This document shows, in pieces, positions 35,061 through 43,392 of a DNA stretch of 64,000 bases. The position numbers and the translations under genes are program-made. The stretch comes from Cohnella rhizoplanae (GTDB lineage: Bacteria > Bacillota > Bacilli > Paenibacillales > Paenibacillaceae), in contig NZ_CAOJCN010000025.1 of the NCBI RefSeq assembly GCF_948329515.1, positions 1 through 64,000 of the forward strand, written 5' to 3'. Within the stretch, counting starts at the first letter, position 1. Each line of letters opens with the position of its first letter. The notes under the pieces are model-generated. The model had not been told where the DNA came from. It made no database searches and saw only the letters and a program-made list of their open reading frames with translations.

Positions 35061-35939
35061 ATGGTTCAACCGTCCATGCCCTACGCAAAAAAGCGTCAAC
35101 GGGTGCTTGGTCTAGAGATGGCCTACGTAGACGGAGGAAGCGGCGATCCGATTGTCTTCCTGCACGGCAATCCTACTTCCTCTTATCTGTGGCGTCAGAT
35201 TCTTCCTTATGCGCAAGCGTATGGTCGCTGCATCGCTCCTGACCTCATCGGTATGGGCGATTCCGAGAAAATTCCCCACAGCGGTCCCGATTCTTACACC
35301 TTTGCGGAAAATCGCCGCTATCTCGATGCCCTGCTGGATCAACTTGGCGTCGGTGAACGGGTTACCTTTGTGGTGCACGACTGGGGGTCGGCTCTAGGAT
35401 TTGATTGGGCGCATCGCCATCCGGACGCCGTTAAAGGAATCGTCTACATGGAGGGAATCATTAAACCGCGCAGTTGGAGCGAGCTCCCGGAACGGGGACG
35501 GACAATTTTCCAGGCATTACGCTCAGAGGAAGGCGAGAAGATGGTGTTGAAGCACAACTCGTTCATCGAGACTAACCTCCCCATCGGCATTTTGCGCACG
35601 TTGACGGAGGAAGAGATGACGGAATATCGTCGGCCATTCTCGCTGCCTGGCGAAGGACGCCGCCCGACGTTAACCTGGCCGCGACAACTTCCGTTTGATG
35701 GAGATCCGGCTGATGTGACGGCCATTGTTAACGCGTACGGCGCGTGGTTGGCACGGAGCCCGATCCCCAAGCTATTCGTCAACTGCGATCCCGGCACGAT
35801 GCCGGCATCTCACGTAGAATTCTGCCGTACCTGGCCGATGCAAACGGAGATCACTGTCCGCGGACTTCATTATCCCCAGGAAGATTCGCCTCATGAGATT
35901 GGCGAGGCGCTTGCTGCCTGGCTAAAGGATCTGGCATAG
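35061..35939 (+). CDS. Haloalkane dehalogenase-like alpha/beta hydrolase
   Basis: 292 residues. It has the complete residue set of subfamily II haloalkane dehalogenases: oxyanion/halide Asn37 (HGNPTS), nucleophile Asp107 and halide-binding Trp108 (HDWGS), catalytic acid Glu131 (YMEGI) and base His278 (EDSPHE). An Asp nucleophile in place of Ser separates it from ordinary esterases. It would split carbon-halogen bonds to give an alcohol and halide. Its last 89 bp overlap the convergent EcsC-like frame. Confidence 0.92.
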   Translation: MVQPSMPYAKKRQRVLGLEMAYVDGGSGDPIVFLHGNPTSSYLWRQILPYAQAYGRCIAPDLIGMGDSEKIPHSGPDSYTFAENRRYLDALLDQLGVGERVTFVVHDWGSALGFDWAHRHPDAVKGIVYMEGIIKPRSWSELPERGRTIFQALRSEEGEKMVLKHNSFIETNLPIGILRTLTEEEMTEYRRPFSLPGEGRRPTLTWPRQLPFDGDPADVTAIVNAYGAWLARSPIPKLFVNCDPGTMPASHVEFCRTWPMQTEITVRGLHYPQEDSPHEIGEALAAWLKDLA

Positions 35940-36666
35940 CGTCCGCCAATCTCCGTATCCGGAAGCCGTTCATGGCGAATTGGCCAAGTTCCTCGACGAT
36001 GCTGTAGTTCGCCCAAGCGCCAGCGACGGCGCCGATACCGGGCACCAGCTGCAGCATCTTGCGGAAGTCGATCGCATCCCTGTATTCCTTCTGGAAGGTT
36101 TCCCAATTGAGCTCTTTGTAGTATTCGGAATCCGACGACCATTGAAGCTTCTCGTTGTTCCAGTCCCGGAACCGGTTCAGTATTATTTTGCGCCTTTGAT
36201 TCTCCGCGTAGGTCAGCTGGAATAGCGACAGGATAAAGATGCGCTCGGAGAAAGCTGCGGTCGAATAGCCGTACACGTGCGCAAGCTCGAAAAGCAGCTT
36301 CATCTTGATCGCGATAAGCGCCGGAAAATCAACCGCGTTGAACAGAATTCCGCCTGCGCCCGTACCGGCGCCTTCGGCGGCGGCGATCTTTTGATAAAGA
36401 GAGATGACCTGTCTGGCCTGCTCGTCGGCCTGCTCCAACGCAAGCGATCTCTCAACGTTTCTCTTTGGCGTATATTCCGCTCCGAACAGCGTCGTGCGGA
36501 CAATCACTTTAACGGTGCCTGTTATCGTGTTCTGCACTTTCGCTGGAATGATGGCATTTATTTTGTCTCCGACCCTCTTCGAGGCTTTCTCTAGCAGGCC
36601 GGGTGTCTTGTAGAGACCGTTCTCCCATATTTCCAGCTCCTGCCGGACTTTTTCCTCATAGCCCAT
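35851..36666 (-). CDS. EcsC family protein
   Basis: 271 residues from the ATG at 36666 (AAGGAG eight bases upstream). Family features: EIWENGLYKTPGLLEKASKRV near the start, GAGTGAGGILFNAVDFPALIAIKMKLL in the middle, and LVPGIGAVAGAWANYSIVEELG near the end. EcsC proteins are membrane-associated and in Bacillus are linked to the Ecs ABC transporter; their role is not settled. The C-terminal tail overlaps the convergent dehalogenase gene, which is unusual. Confidence 0.85.
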   Translation of the reverse strand: MGYEEKVRQELEIWENGLYKTPGLLEKASKRVGDKINAIIPAKVQNTITGTVKVIVRTTLFGAEYTPKRNVERSLALEQADEQARQVISLYQKIAAAEGAGTGAGGILFNAVDFPALIAIKMKLLFELAHVYGYSTAAFSERIFILSLFQLTYAENQRRKIILNRFRDWNNEKLQWSSDSEYYKELNWETFQKEYRDAIDFRKMLQLVPGIGAVAGAWANYSIVEELGQFAMNGFRIRRLADAMPDPLARQQAPRQSHEANLPGDNEVRGQ

Positions 36667-36756
36667 CTGGTCCGCTCCTTCCACTGCATGGTTCATGATC
36701 CACGCCTTTGCTTATTTACGCAAGATCACCGCCTATGATTCATTCCTAGCTGCACC

Positions 36757-36795
36757 AAAAAGAAGAGTGACGGATAAAACCGCCGCTCTTCTTCG
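36757..36795 (-). terminator. Terminator of the triazine-degradation operon
   Basis: On the minus strand: GAAGAAGAGCGGCGG, loop TTTTAT, CCGTCACTCTTCTTT, T-rich end. It lies about 30 bp after the PucR stop. Confidence 0.8.
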
Positions 36796-36822
36796 TTGAA
36801 TGCTCCGAATGTCGTTGACCTG

Positions 36823-38442
36823 CTAGCGCCCTTGCCTCATCTCGTACAGCTTGATGGCTAGATGAAGCTGCAGACGATCGTTCACGTTGGCCGGGTCGAG
36901 CCGGAGCAGCTCGTATACGCGCTCGATGCGGTACGCAACCGTGTTGTAGTGCGAGAAAAGTGCCTCTGCCGTCAGCTTGCCGTTCTCGTTGTGCTGCAGG
37001 TAGCATTGCAGCGTTTTGAGCAGCAGCGTATTGTGCTTGCCGTCGTATTCCACGATCGGCTTGACGATGCGGTCGAGAAATTCGAGTACCTGCTCGGACT
37101 CGGGCAGCAAATAAAGCAGCTGGTAGACCCCGAGCTGGTTGTATCGGATGTGGGCGTCGCGTATGCCGCATATGGAGCTGATAAAATGAATTTTGCGCGC
37201 CTGCTCGCAGCTGCGTCTCACCTCGTCGGCCGCGTCGACGGGATCGCCGATGCAGAACGAGACGTCCGCTTTGGACTCGAGTCCCAATAAGTGCGTCAGT
37301 CGATATAGACACTTCTCCAGCTGCTGGTTGAGTTGATCCGCCGTCTCATGGGAGACCAGCAGCACCATATGTCCGTCGAGCTGCGTCCCCCAGATGCCGT
37401 CCCGCTCCGTGCTGAACCGCCGGAATTGCTTGATCGCCTTGGACAGCAGCTTCGGGTTCGCGTGTTTGTCGGGCAGTCTGACATAGATCGCGCTGTACGC
37501 GCCATCGCGGGCGATATGGCATCCGCAAGCGTCCGCCCTCGCTTGAATGTCCTGCCGCACGACGATGCGTCCGGTCAGCCAGTCCTGCAAAAACTGGTCG
37601 ACGTACTTGGATTCGACCTCGCGCCTCGCGTGAAGATTGGCCATCTCCAGGCTGACCAGCACCCCGATCCGATCCAGCGTCAGCTTGTCCGCGTCATCCA
37701 GCTCGCGGTTCCATTCGAGCAGCAGCATGCTGCATTCGTTGTCCTTGCCGTCCTCGTTGGAGATATACACCCGTATCCGGCGATCGCGGACGGTCATGAA
37801 GCTGACGCCGAGCTCGATGTCGTGGCAGAGACGCGCCCACTCCTGGGAATCCTCGGACCCGGGGAACAGCGCCTTGGCCATCGGCGAGAAATAAAGCTGG
37901 TTGGATCCGTCCATCAGGACGACGGGGTTGAGCAGCGTCTCGTCCAGCTCGCCGAGAAATTCCTCGATCCCCCCGCCATGCAGCAGCTTCTTGGACAGCT
38001 TTTGGTATCTGAATTGAAGCAGCGACAGCTGCCTCGCCTCCTGCACCAGCACCCGCTCCATCACCTCGCGAACGACGTCGGAGAAGGAAGTCGGGAGCGG
38101 CAGCTCGATGATCGGCATGTCGTACTGCGCCGCCATCTCCAGCACGGACGGGGGAATCTCCTCGATGTACCTTCTCGTCTTGATCCCGAGCGCCGCCACG
38201 CCCCGCTCCGCGAGCTGCGGGATCATCTCCGCGATGCGGTCGGGATCGTCGCGAAAAGGAAAGCCGCTGGTCACGAGAAACTCCCCGGGCCGCACCCAAT
38301 CGATCACGTCCGGCACTTCCATGACGTTGACCCGATTGACTGCCCGATCCATTCCCTTGTGACCCGCGAGCACGACGGCCCCTTGCAGATTCGGTATCAG
38401 CAGCAGATCGCGGCAGGTGAAGGCCAACGTGTCGTTAATCAT
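36823..38442 (-). CDS. PucR family transcriptional regulator of the cyanuric acid/biuret operon
   Basis: 539 residues. An N-terminal PucR domain (about 8-130; VVLAGHKGMDRAVNRVNVMEVPD) is followed by a GGDEF-like middle region. The C-terminal PucR helix-turn-helix is at about 470-530 (LLKTLQCYLQHNENGKLTAEALFSHYNTVAYRIERVYELL). PucR proteins activate purine and other nitrogen-ring degradation genes in Gram-positives. It is the last gene of the operon and overlaps the cupin gene by ATGA. Confidence 0.92.
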   Translation of the reverse strand: MINDTLAFTCRDLLLIPNLQGAVVLAGHKGMDRAVNRVNVMEVPDVIDWVRPGEFLVTSGFPFRDDPDRIAEMIPQLAERGVAALGIKTRRYIEEIPPSVLEMAAQYDMPIIELPLPTSFSDVVREVMERVLVQEARQLSLLQFRYQKLSKKLLHGGGIEEFLGELDETLLNPVVLMDGSNQLYFSPMAKALFPGSEDSQEWARLCHDIELGVSFMTVRDRRIRVYISNEDGKDNECSMLLLEWNRELDDADKLTLDRIGVLVSLEMANLHARREVESKYVDQFLQDWLTGRIVVRQDIQARADACGCHIARDGAYSAIYVRLPDKHANPKLLSKAIKQFRRFSTERDGIWGTQLDGHMVLLVSHETADQLNQQLEKCLYRLTHLLGLESKADVSFCIGDPVDAADEVRRSCEQARKIHFISSICGIRDAHIRYNQLGVYQLLYLLPESEQVLEFLDRIVKPIVEYDGKHNTLLLKTLQCYLQHNENGKLTAEALFSHYNTVAYRIERVYELLRLDPANVNDRLQLHLAIKLYEMRQGR

Positions 38443-38876
38443 GATCCGAGCGATTCGGTATAGACGTCTTCGACAAGGTGCGTATTAAAGTAGGCATTTG
38501 CCGGCGCATCCGATTCCACCGGGAGGAAGATGCTGATCTGCTCGCTCGGCGTATCTCCGACGCAGGCCACGGAATGCACGACGCCGGCCGGCACGTGGAA
38601 CGTATCCCCGGCTTTGTACTGCGTCCAAGTTCCGTCGCGCAGCAGCTTGACCCGGCCCGCCGTGATGTGGATGATCTCGGCGACGTCGTGGTAATGGGGC
38701 AGAACGGCGCCGCCAACCCCAATTTTCTCCCACAATACCGAACTTACCCGTACGCCGAGCTCGTCCGCTTGCGACGCATTCACGATCTCCCGGTGGTACA
38801 GGTGCCAGTGGTTGGGCATCAATCCCCATTCCATTTCGTCTCCTACGACGACTTTGGTTGCCTCCGCTTTGATCAT
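38439..38876 (-). CDS. Small cupin protein of the triazine operon
   Basis: 145 residues, a single cupin. Metal ligands are visible: LPHYHDVAEIIHITAG (two His and a Glu) and FHVPAGVVHSV (the last His). The N-terminal part (EWGLMPNHWHLYHREIVNAS) precedes the barrel. The role in the pathway is unknown; it could be a metal-dependent lyase or a small-molecule sensor. It overlaps pucR by 4 nt and lies 39 nt after atzF. Confidence 0.82.
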   Translation of the reverse strand: MIKAEATKVVVGDEMEWGLMPNHWHLYHREIVNASQADELGVRVSSVLWEKIGVGGAVLPHYHDVAEIIHITAGRVKLLRDGTWTQYKAGDTFHVPAGVVHSVACVGDTPSEQISIFLPVESDAPANAYFNTHLVEDVYTESLGS

Positions 38877-38915
38877 GTTGTCGCGCTCCTCTTATGGTTT
38901 CTTGTTATTCCTCGG

Positions 38916-40676
38916 TCACGCCCGCCGCCAGCTCCCGGCGATCGTCACGTCCTCCGCGCTTGCGGATGCGTATCCTTCGCACACGAACCCCGGCACCTCG
39001 GTGCCGTCGGCCAGCTCGATCTTGCCGATACCGAGCGGCGCGGGTATGAGAGCGGCGAACCGGCCGAACGTATCGAGCGGCATCTCCCAGATCTCCAGCT
39101 CGACCGAGGCGCCGCCCTGCGCCTGCTTGATGAGCCCCGGCTTGGCAGGAGACGTCGGCAGCTTGTACAGCTTGTATTGGGATGCCGTCTTGTCTTCACG
39201 GACGAAGACGGCTCCGTGCTCTATCATTTGCCGCTCCAGCGGCAAGCCTCTCATATGAAGCCCGCATACGGCCACCGGCGTCGTGGTACCGGGTCCGGCG
39301 GGCATTACGGACGAGAGCTGCGGCGCTTCCGAAGGGTCGGCCCAACGCGCGGCGAGCATCGCCAGCGTCGCTTCGCCTCCCGGCAGGGCGAACAGCGTAA
39401 CGCCGAACGGCACGTCCGGCGCGGCTTCGCCCGCAGGAATCGCAAGGGCGCACAGGTCGAGCAGATTGCAGTGATTCGTCCACCGGCCCATGTCGCCGTT
39501 CGTCCGGATCGGGTCGCGCCTGACTTCGTCGCGGCTCCACGTTCCGCCGGCGGTCGGCAGCAGGAGCGCCGCACCCTCGAGCAGCTTGGCCGCCTCATGC
39601 TTCAAGGCTTGAATCCGGTGCATGGCCGCAAAAGCCGAAGCCGCGTCGTGCCGGGCTCCCGAACCGGAACGCAGCACTTGCTCCGTCACGGGGAACGCGA
39701 CGCCGGGATGGGCCTCCACGAACTCGCCCAATGCCGCCCATCGTTCGGCGACCCACGGCCCGTCGTACAGCACGGCGGCGGCTTCCGCGAACAACGCGTA
39801 ATCGATCGTCTCCACCTCGATCCCGAGCTGTGCCGCCTTCTTCACCGCTTGCCGCCAAGCCTCCTCGTACTCTGATGCGTAGGGACCGAAAAACGGCCAG
39901 TCTCCGGCGGGAAGCAAAAGGCGCTTCGGCAGCGCCAACGGCAGCCGGTCGACCGTTCGGGACCACGGATCCGACGCGTCCGGTCCGCGTACGATCCGAT
40001 CCACGAGCATCGCGTCCTCGAGCTCGTGCGCGAACACCGTCACGCAGTCCAGGCTCCGGCATGCCGGCACGACGCCTCGCGTCGGCCAAGACCCGAGGCT
40101 CGGTTTCAAGCCTACGAGGCCGTTCAACGCGGCGGGCACGCGCCCCGATCCGGCGGTGTCGGTGCCGAGCGCGAACGCCGCATGCCCGCGCGCCACCGCG
40201 ACGGCCGATCCGGAGCTGGATCCGCCGCTGATCAGCTCGGGCTTCAGCGCGTTGTGCGTCTCGCCGTAAGGGCTTCTCGTCCCTACGAGCCCGGTCGCGA
40301 ATTGATCCAGGTTGGTCTTGCCAAGCGGGATCGCTCCCGCTTCGATCAGCCGGCAGACGACCGAGGCATGGGCGCCCGGCGTATAGGCATATGCCGGACA
40401 CCCCGCCGTCGTGGGGACGTCGGCCAGGTCGATATTATCCTTGATGGCAAACGGAATTCCCCACAGGGGTGCCGATCTGTCCATCGCATCCAGCCGCTGG
40501 AGATAAGGCTCGAGCGCTTCCGGCTCTGGCGGTGCGATCCATACGTTCATGTCCCGGTCGGCGAGAGCCCGCCGATAGATCTCTTCCACGACGTCGCGCG
40601 GCGTCAGCTTCATCGCCGCGTATTGTTCCCGCAGCCAGGCTGCGGTCATCCGAAGGGGAAACGCTGCAGCAGTCAT
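38916..40676 (-). CDS. atzF: Allophanate hydrolase
   Basis: 586 residues. The N-terminal amidase-signature domain has the Ser-cisSer-Lys triad at Lys79 (PFAIKDN), Ser153 (GGSSSGS) and Ser177 (GTDTAGSGRVPA); the spacings (74 and 24) equal those of AtzF. A C-terminal domain of about 120 residues (TPVAVCGLHMRG...FVREDKTASQYKLY) is the allophanate hydrolase-specific lobe. It hydrolyses allophanate to ammonia and CO2, the last step of cyanuric acid and biuret degradation. ATG with GGAGGAG upstream; 19 nt after atzD. Confidence 0.93.
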   Translation of the reverse strand: MTAAAFPLRMTAAWLREQYAAMKLTPRDVVEEIYRRALADRDMNVWIAPPEPEALEPYLQRLDAMDRSAPLWGIPFAIKDNIDLADVPTTAGCPAYAYTPGAHASVVCRLIEAGAIPLGKTNLDQFATGLVGTRSPYGETHNALKPELISGGSSSGSAVAVARGHAAFALGTDTAGSGRVPAALNGLVGLKPSLGSWPTRGVVPACRSLDCVTVFAHELEDAMLVDRIVRGPDASDPWSRTVDRLPLALPKRLLLPAGDWPFFGPYASEYEEAWRQAVKKAAQLGIEVETIDYALFAEAAAVLYDGPWVAERWAALGEFVEAHPGVAFPVTEQVLRSGSGARHDAASAFAAMHRIQALKHEAAKLLEGAALLLPTAGGTWSRDEVRRDPIRTNGDMGRWTNHCNLLDLCALAIPAGEAAPDVPFGVTLFALPGGEATLAMLAARWADPSEAPQLSSVMPAGPGTTTPVAVCGLHMRGLPLERQMIEHGAVFVREDKTASQYKLYKLPTSPAKPGLIKQAQGGASVELEIWEMPLDTFGRFAALIPAPLGIGKIELADGTEVPGFVCEGYASASAEDVTIAGSWRRA

Positions 40677-40695
40677 CGTCGGCTTCTCCTCCTTG

Positions 40696-41775
40696 TCACT
40701 TGCTGGATTCGGCGCGCCGGAAAATGACGGCTACCGGTCCGCCGCCGGCCGGGCCTTGGTGCTCGGCCCCGCCGGAGACGTAGATCATCGGGTCGCCGAC
40801 GATCGATGCCAGCACGGCGCCGACCGCAGCCCGCGCATGGCGCGTATGGTTAATGTCCGAATCGTTCAGCATGGTATGCCTCCGGCCGCGGACCCGTCCC
40901 GCCGGGTCGGCCTCTGCCTTTGCGAGTACCTGCACGACCTCCGCGCCCGGATGGTCCGCCAACATCGCGAGCAGCGGCTTCGCGTCGATCGCGTCGGCCA
41001 TGACGCCGTGGCTCATGTACAGATCGCCGCTCGCCTGCGCCGAGTTGCCGAATACGATCACCTCGCAGTAAGCGAGCTCGCTTCCCGCCGACGTGGATGC
41101 GACGTCGCTGAACTTGTCCCACGACCGGCAGACGTCGTCGTCGCCGACCTCCTCGGGTCTTAGCTCGCCGAGCGCGATCGCCGCGCCGAGCGCGGACGCC
41201 CCGCGGGAATACCCCATCGACTTGTATGTATCGTCGACTGCGACGTCGACGCCTCGCGCCCGGGCATCCGCCATATCCGCGTCCGTCAGCAGCGGGCACT
41301 TGATCTGCACGAAGTGCACGTCGGCAGCCGCTTCGATGCGCGCTTCCGCCATGGCCCGCGCCACGGCCGCCGACACTTCCGCGATCTGGGCCGTACGCCC
41401 GAGCTCTTCCGGGAGGAAGCGCCTCGTATGCGCGACGCCCACCGCGAGCGACATCGACCCGTCGGCAGCCGGCCCACCCTCCGCTTCGGAACGGCTGATG
41501 ACCGTGAAGTGAGGGGAGAGGACGCCCTCCGTGCCGCCAGACATGATGAAGGAAATGCGGTCCGCCGCTTCCTCCCCGATTAGCCCGGCGAAAAATCCGC
41601 GAAGCGCCTGGACCGCATAGCCTCTCGTGAAATCGTTGACGCAGCCGTTCCCTTCGGTTTTTCCCAGGACGGCGATCACCCGCGACGGATCGATCGTTCC
41701 TTCTTCGATGCGCTCCCGCAGCGATAACGTATCGCTCGGCGAAGCCGCCGGTACGCGTACGACCGAGATCCTCAT
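40696..41775 (-). CDS. atzD: Cyanuric acid hydrolase (ring-opening amidohydrolase)
   Basis: 359 residues, the usual length of the cyanuric acid hydrolase/barbiturase family, built from three similar domains. A Lys and a Ser can be picked out in each: Lys39/Ser79 (IMSGGTEG), Lys159/Ser232 (TSAGSE) and Lys286/Ser334 (YVSGGAEHQGP); the pairing is from family knowledge. It opens the s-triazine ring to 1-carboxybiuret. The neighbouring biuret and allophanate hydrolases favour cyanuric acid over barbiturate as substrate. It overlaps the permease gene by ATGA. Confidence 0.92.
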   Translation of the reverse strand: MRISVVRVPAASPSDTLSLRERIEEGTIDPSRVIAVLGKTEGNGCVNDFTRGYAVQALRGFFAGLIGEEAADRISFIMSGGTEGVLSPHFTVISRSEAEGGPAADGSMSLAVGVAHTRRFLPEELGRTAQIAEVSAAVARAMAEARIEAAADVHFVQIKCPLLTDADMADARARGVDVAVDDTYKSMGYSRGASALGAAIALGELRPEEVGDDDVCRSWDKFSDVASTSAGSELAYCEVIVFGNSAQASGDLYMSHGVMADAIDAKPLLAMLADHPGAEVVQVLAKAEADPAGRVRGRRHTMLNDSDINHTRHARAAVGAVLASIVGDPMIYVSGGAEHQGPAGGGPVAVIFRRAESSK

Positions 41776-42524
41776 GCTTCATCCACCTTTTGCCAGAAAA
41801 TGATCTTCCGCTCGACCGATGCGATAATACCGAACAAGATAAGCCCCGCGACCGCCGCCGCGATGATCGCCGAGAACATGACCGGCGTGTCTAAATGATA
41901 GGAAGACAAGAGCACCAAATATCCGAGACCTTTGTTCGAACCGACGAATTCTCCGACGATGGCGCCTACGATCGCGAGCGAGCTGGAGATTTTCAGCGCG
42001 GACAGGACATAGGGAAGGCTCGTCGGCAGCCGCAGCTTCCAGAAGATCTCCGCCTTCGTGCCTTTATAAGCCGAGAACAGCTCCCACGCCTCGTGCTCGA
42101 CGGCCTTTAACCCTTTGACGCTGTTCACGAGTATGGGAAAAAAACAAATGATCATGGACGCGGCCACTTTGGACCAATAGCCGGTTCCCAGCCAGATGAC
42201 GAGCAGCGGGGCAAGCGCCACGACCGGCGTCGTCTTGAGGGCGATGGCCAGCGGAAACAGCCCCTTCTCCGCCGGCCGGGAATGAACGAACAGAATGGCC
42301 GTCAGGAAACCCAGTACGTTCGCGAGCAGGAAGCCGAGCACCGCTTCGTACAAGGTGACGCCCATGTTGCGCAGCAGCTCGCCGTCGACGACTCGGGCAA
42401 TGTCCGAGGGAGCCGGCAGCAGATAGAGCGGTATGCTGAAAATCCGGACGACGGCCTCCCAGATCAGAATCAGGCCGACGGCGAAAGAGACGGGGTAGAG
42501 CACATCCTTGTATTTGGTGTTCAT
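41772..42524 (-). CDS. ABC transporter permease, NitT/TauT type
   Basis: 250 residues, six membrane segments. The EAA cytoplasmic loop is EHEAWELFSAYKGTKAEIFWKL followed by RLPTSLPYVLSAL. It belongs to the SsuC/TauC/ThiX-like permeases and with the ATPase and lipoprotein forms an importer, probably for cyanuric acid or biuret, judged by the operon. ATGA overlaps on both sides imply translational coupling. Confidence 0.92.
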   Translation of the reverse strand: MNTKYKDVLYPVSFAVGLILIWEAVVRIFSIPLYLLPAPSDIARVVDGELLRNMGVTLYEAVLGFLLANVLGFLTAILFVHSRPAEKGLFPLAIALKTTPVVALAPLLVIWLGTGYWSKVAASMIICFFPILVNSVKGLKAVEHEAWELFSAYKGTKAEIFWKLRLPTSLPYVLSALKISSSLAIVGAIVGEFVGSNKGLGYLVLLSSYHLDTPVMFSAIIAAAVAGLILFGIIASVERKIIFWQKVDEA

Positions 42525-43378
42525 AGCGCCTTCACCGACTTTCGAATCTCTCTGACCGTGCCCAGAAATTCCGGAGATTCTTGCATCTCCGCCTCGCGCG
42601 GGTGAGACAGCGGCACGTTCACGATATCGTTGACGCCGGCCGGACGCGGCGACATCATCACGATCCGGTCCGACATCAGCACGGATTCCTGGATCGAGTG
42701 GGTGACCATGACGACCGTATTCAAGCCCGTGCCGGGATTGTCCCATAAACGTAGAAGCTCGATGTTGAGCTTCTCCCTCGTGAATTCGTCCAGCGCGCCG
42801 AAGGGCTCGTCCATCAGCAGTACGGAAGGATTGGCCGCGAGCGCTCGGGCGATCGCGATCCGCTGCTGCATCCCGCCGCTCAGCTGCTGCGGGAAGTGGT
42901 GGCGGAAATCCGTCAGTCCGACGAGCTCGAGCGACCACTCCGCCTTCTCCCGGCGTTCGGCCTTCGATTGCTTGGCTCGTTGGGGACCGATGCTGAGCGG
43001 CAGCTCGATGTTCTGGATCGCGGTGTGCCAGGGCATTAACACCGGCTTCTGGAAGACGATGCCGATCTCCTCCCGCGGCACGTGGTGCACGATCCCTCCG
43101 CCCTGATCCGGCGAGAGCAGACCGAGGATGAGCCGGAGCAGCGTCGACTTGCCGCATCCGCTCGGACCGAGTATAGACAGGAACTCCCCGTCGCGGATAT
43201 CAATCGATACCTGATTCAATACGCGCACGCTGCCGAATGTCAGGGAGCAGTCCCGGATCGAGATGGCGTTGGCGTTGGCGTTGGCGTTGGCGCTGGCACT
43301 GGCGTTGGCATTGAGGTTGGAGTTAGAGCCAGCGGCGCGTTCTCTGGCAGACTCGGCTATGCTACGGATGGCCGCCAT
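42521..43378 (-). CDS. ABC transporter ATP-binding protein, NitT/TauT type
   Basis: 285 residues from the ATG at 43378 (AAAGGAGAG upstream). Walker A GPSGCGKST, signature LSGGMQQR, Walker B VLLMDEPFGALD and the His switch in VTHSIQE are intact. The first 40 residues are a low-complexity Asn/Ala run encoded by a hexanucleotide repeat, which is not normal for the family. Energises the importer of the triazine operon. Confidence 0.92.
   Translation of the reverse strand: MAAIRSIAESARERAAGSNSNLNANASASANANANANAISIRDCSLTFGSVRVLNQVSIDIRDGEFLSILGPSGCGKSTLLRLILGLLSPDQGGGIVHHVPREEIGIVFQKPVLMPWHTAIQNIELPLSIGPQRAKQSKAERREKAEWSLELVGLTDFRHHFPQQLSGGMQQRIAIARALAANPSVLLMDEPFGALDEFTREKLNIELLRLWDNPGTGLNTVVMVTHSIQESVLMSDRIVMMSPRPAGVNDIVNVPLSHPREAEMQESPEFLGTVREIRKSVKAL
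43265..43312. repeat. GGCGTT hexanucleotide microsatellite inside the ABC ATPase gene
   Basis: Four perfect GGCGTT units followed by four near copies (GGCGCT, GGCACT, GGCGTT, GGCATT). On the coding (minus) strand it gives alternating Asn-Ala/Ser-Ala residues at about positions 23-38 of the protein. Unit gain or loss would keep the frame. Confidence 0.85.
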
Positions 43379-43392
43379 CGGCAATCTCTCCT

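Noticed and set aside
39595..40401. Arg-rich minus-strand frame of 268 codons inside atzF
   Set aside because: Frame-shifted shadow of the amidase gene, which shows its catalytic triad in the other frame.
40850..41782. 310-codon minus-strand frame overlapping atzD
   Set aside because: Shifted-frame shadow with Arg/Gly/Ala-biased composition; atzD itself is coupled by ATGA to the permease.
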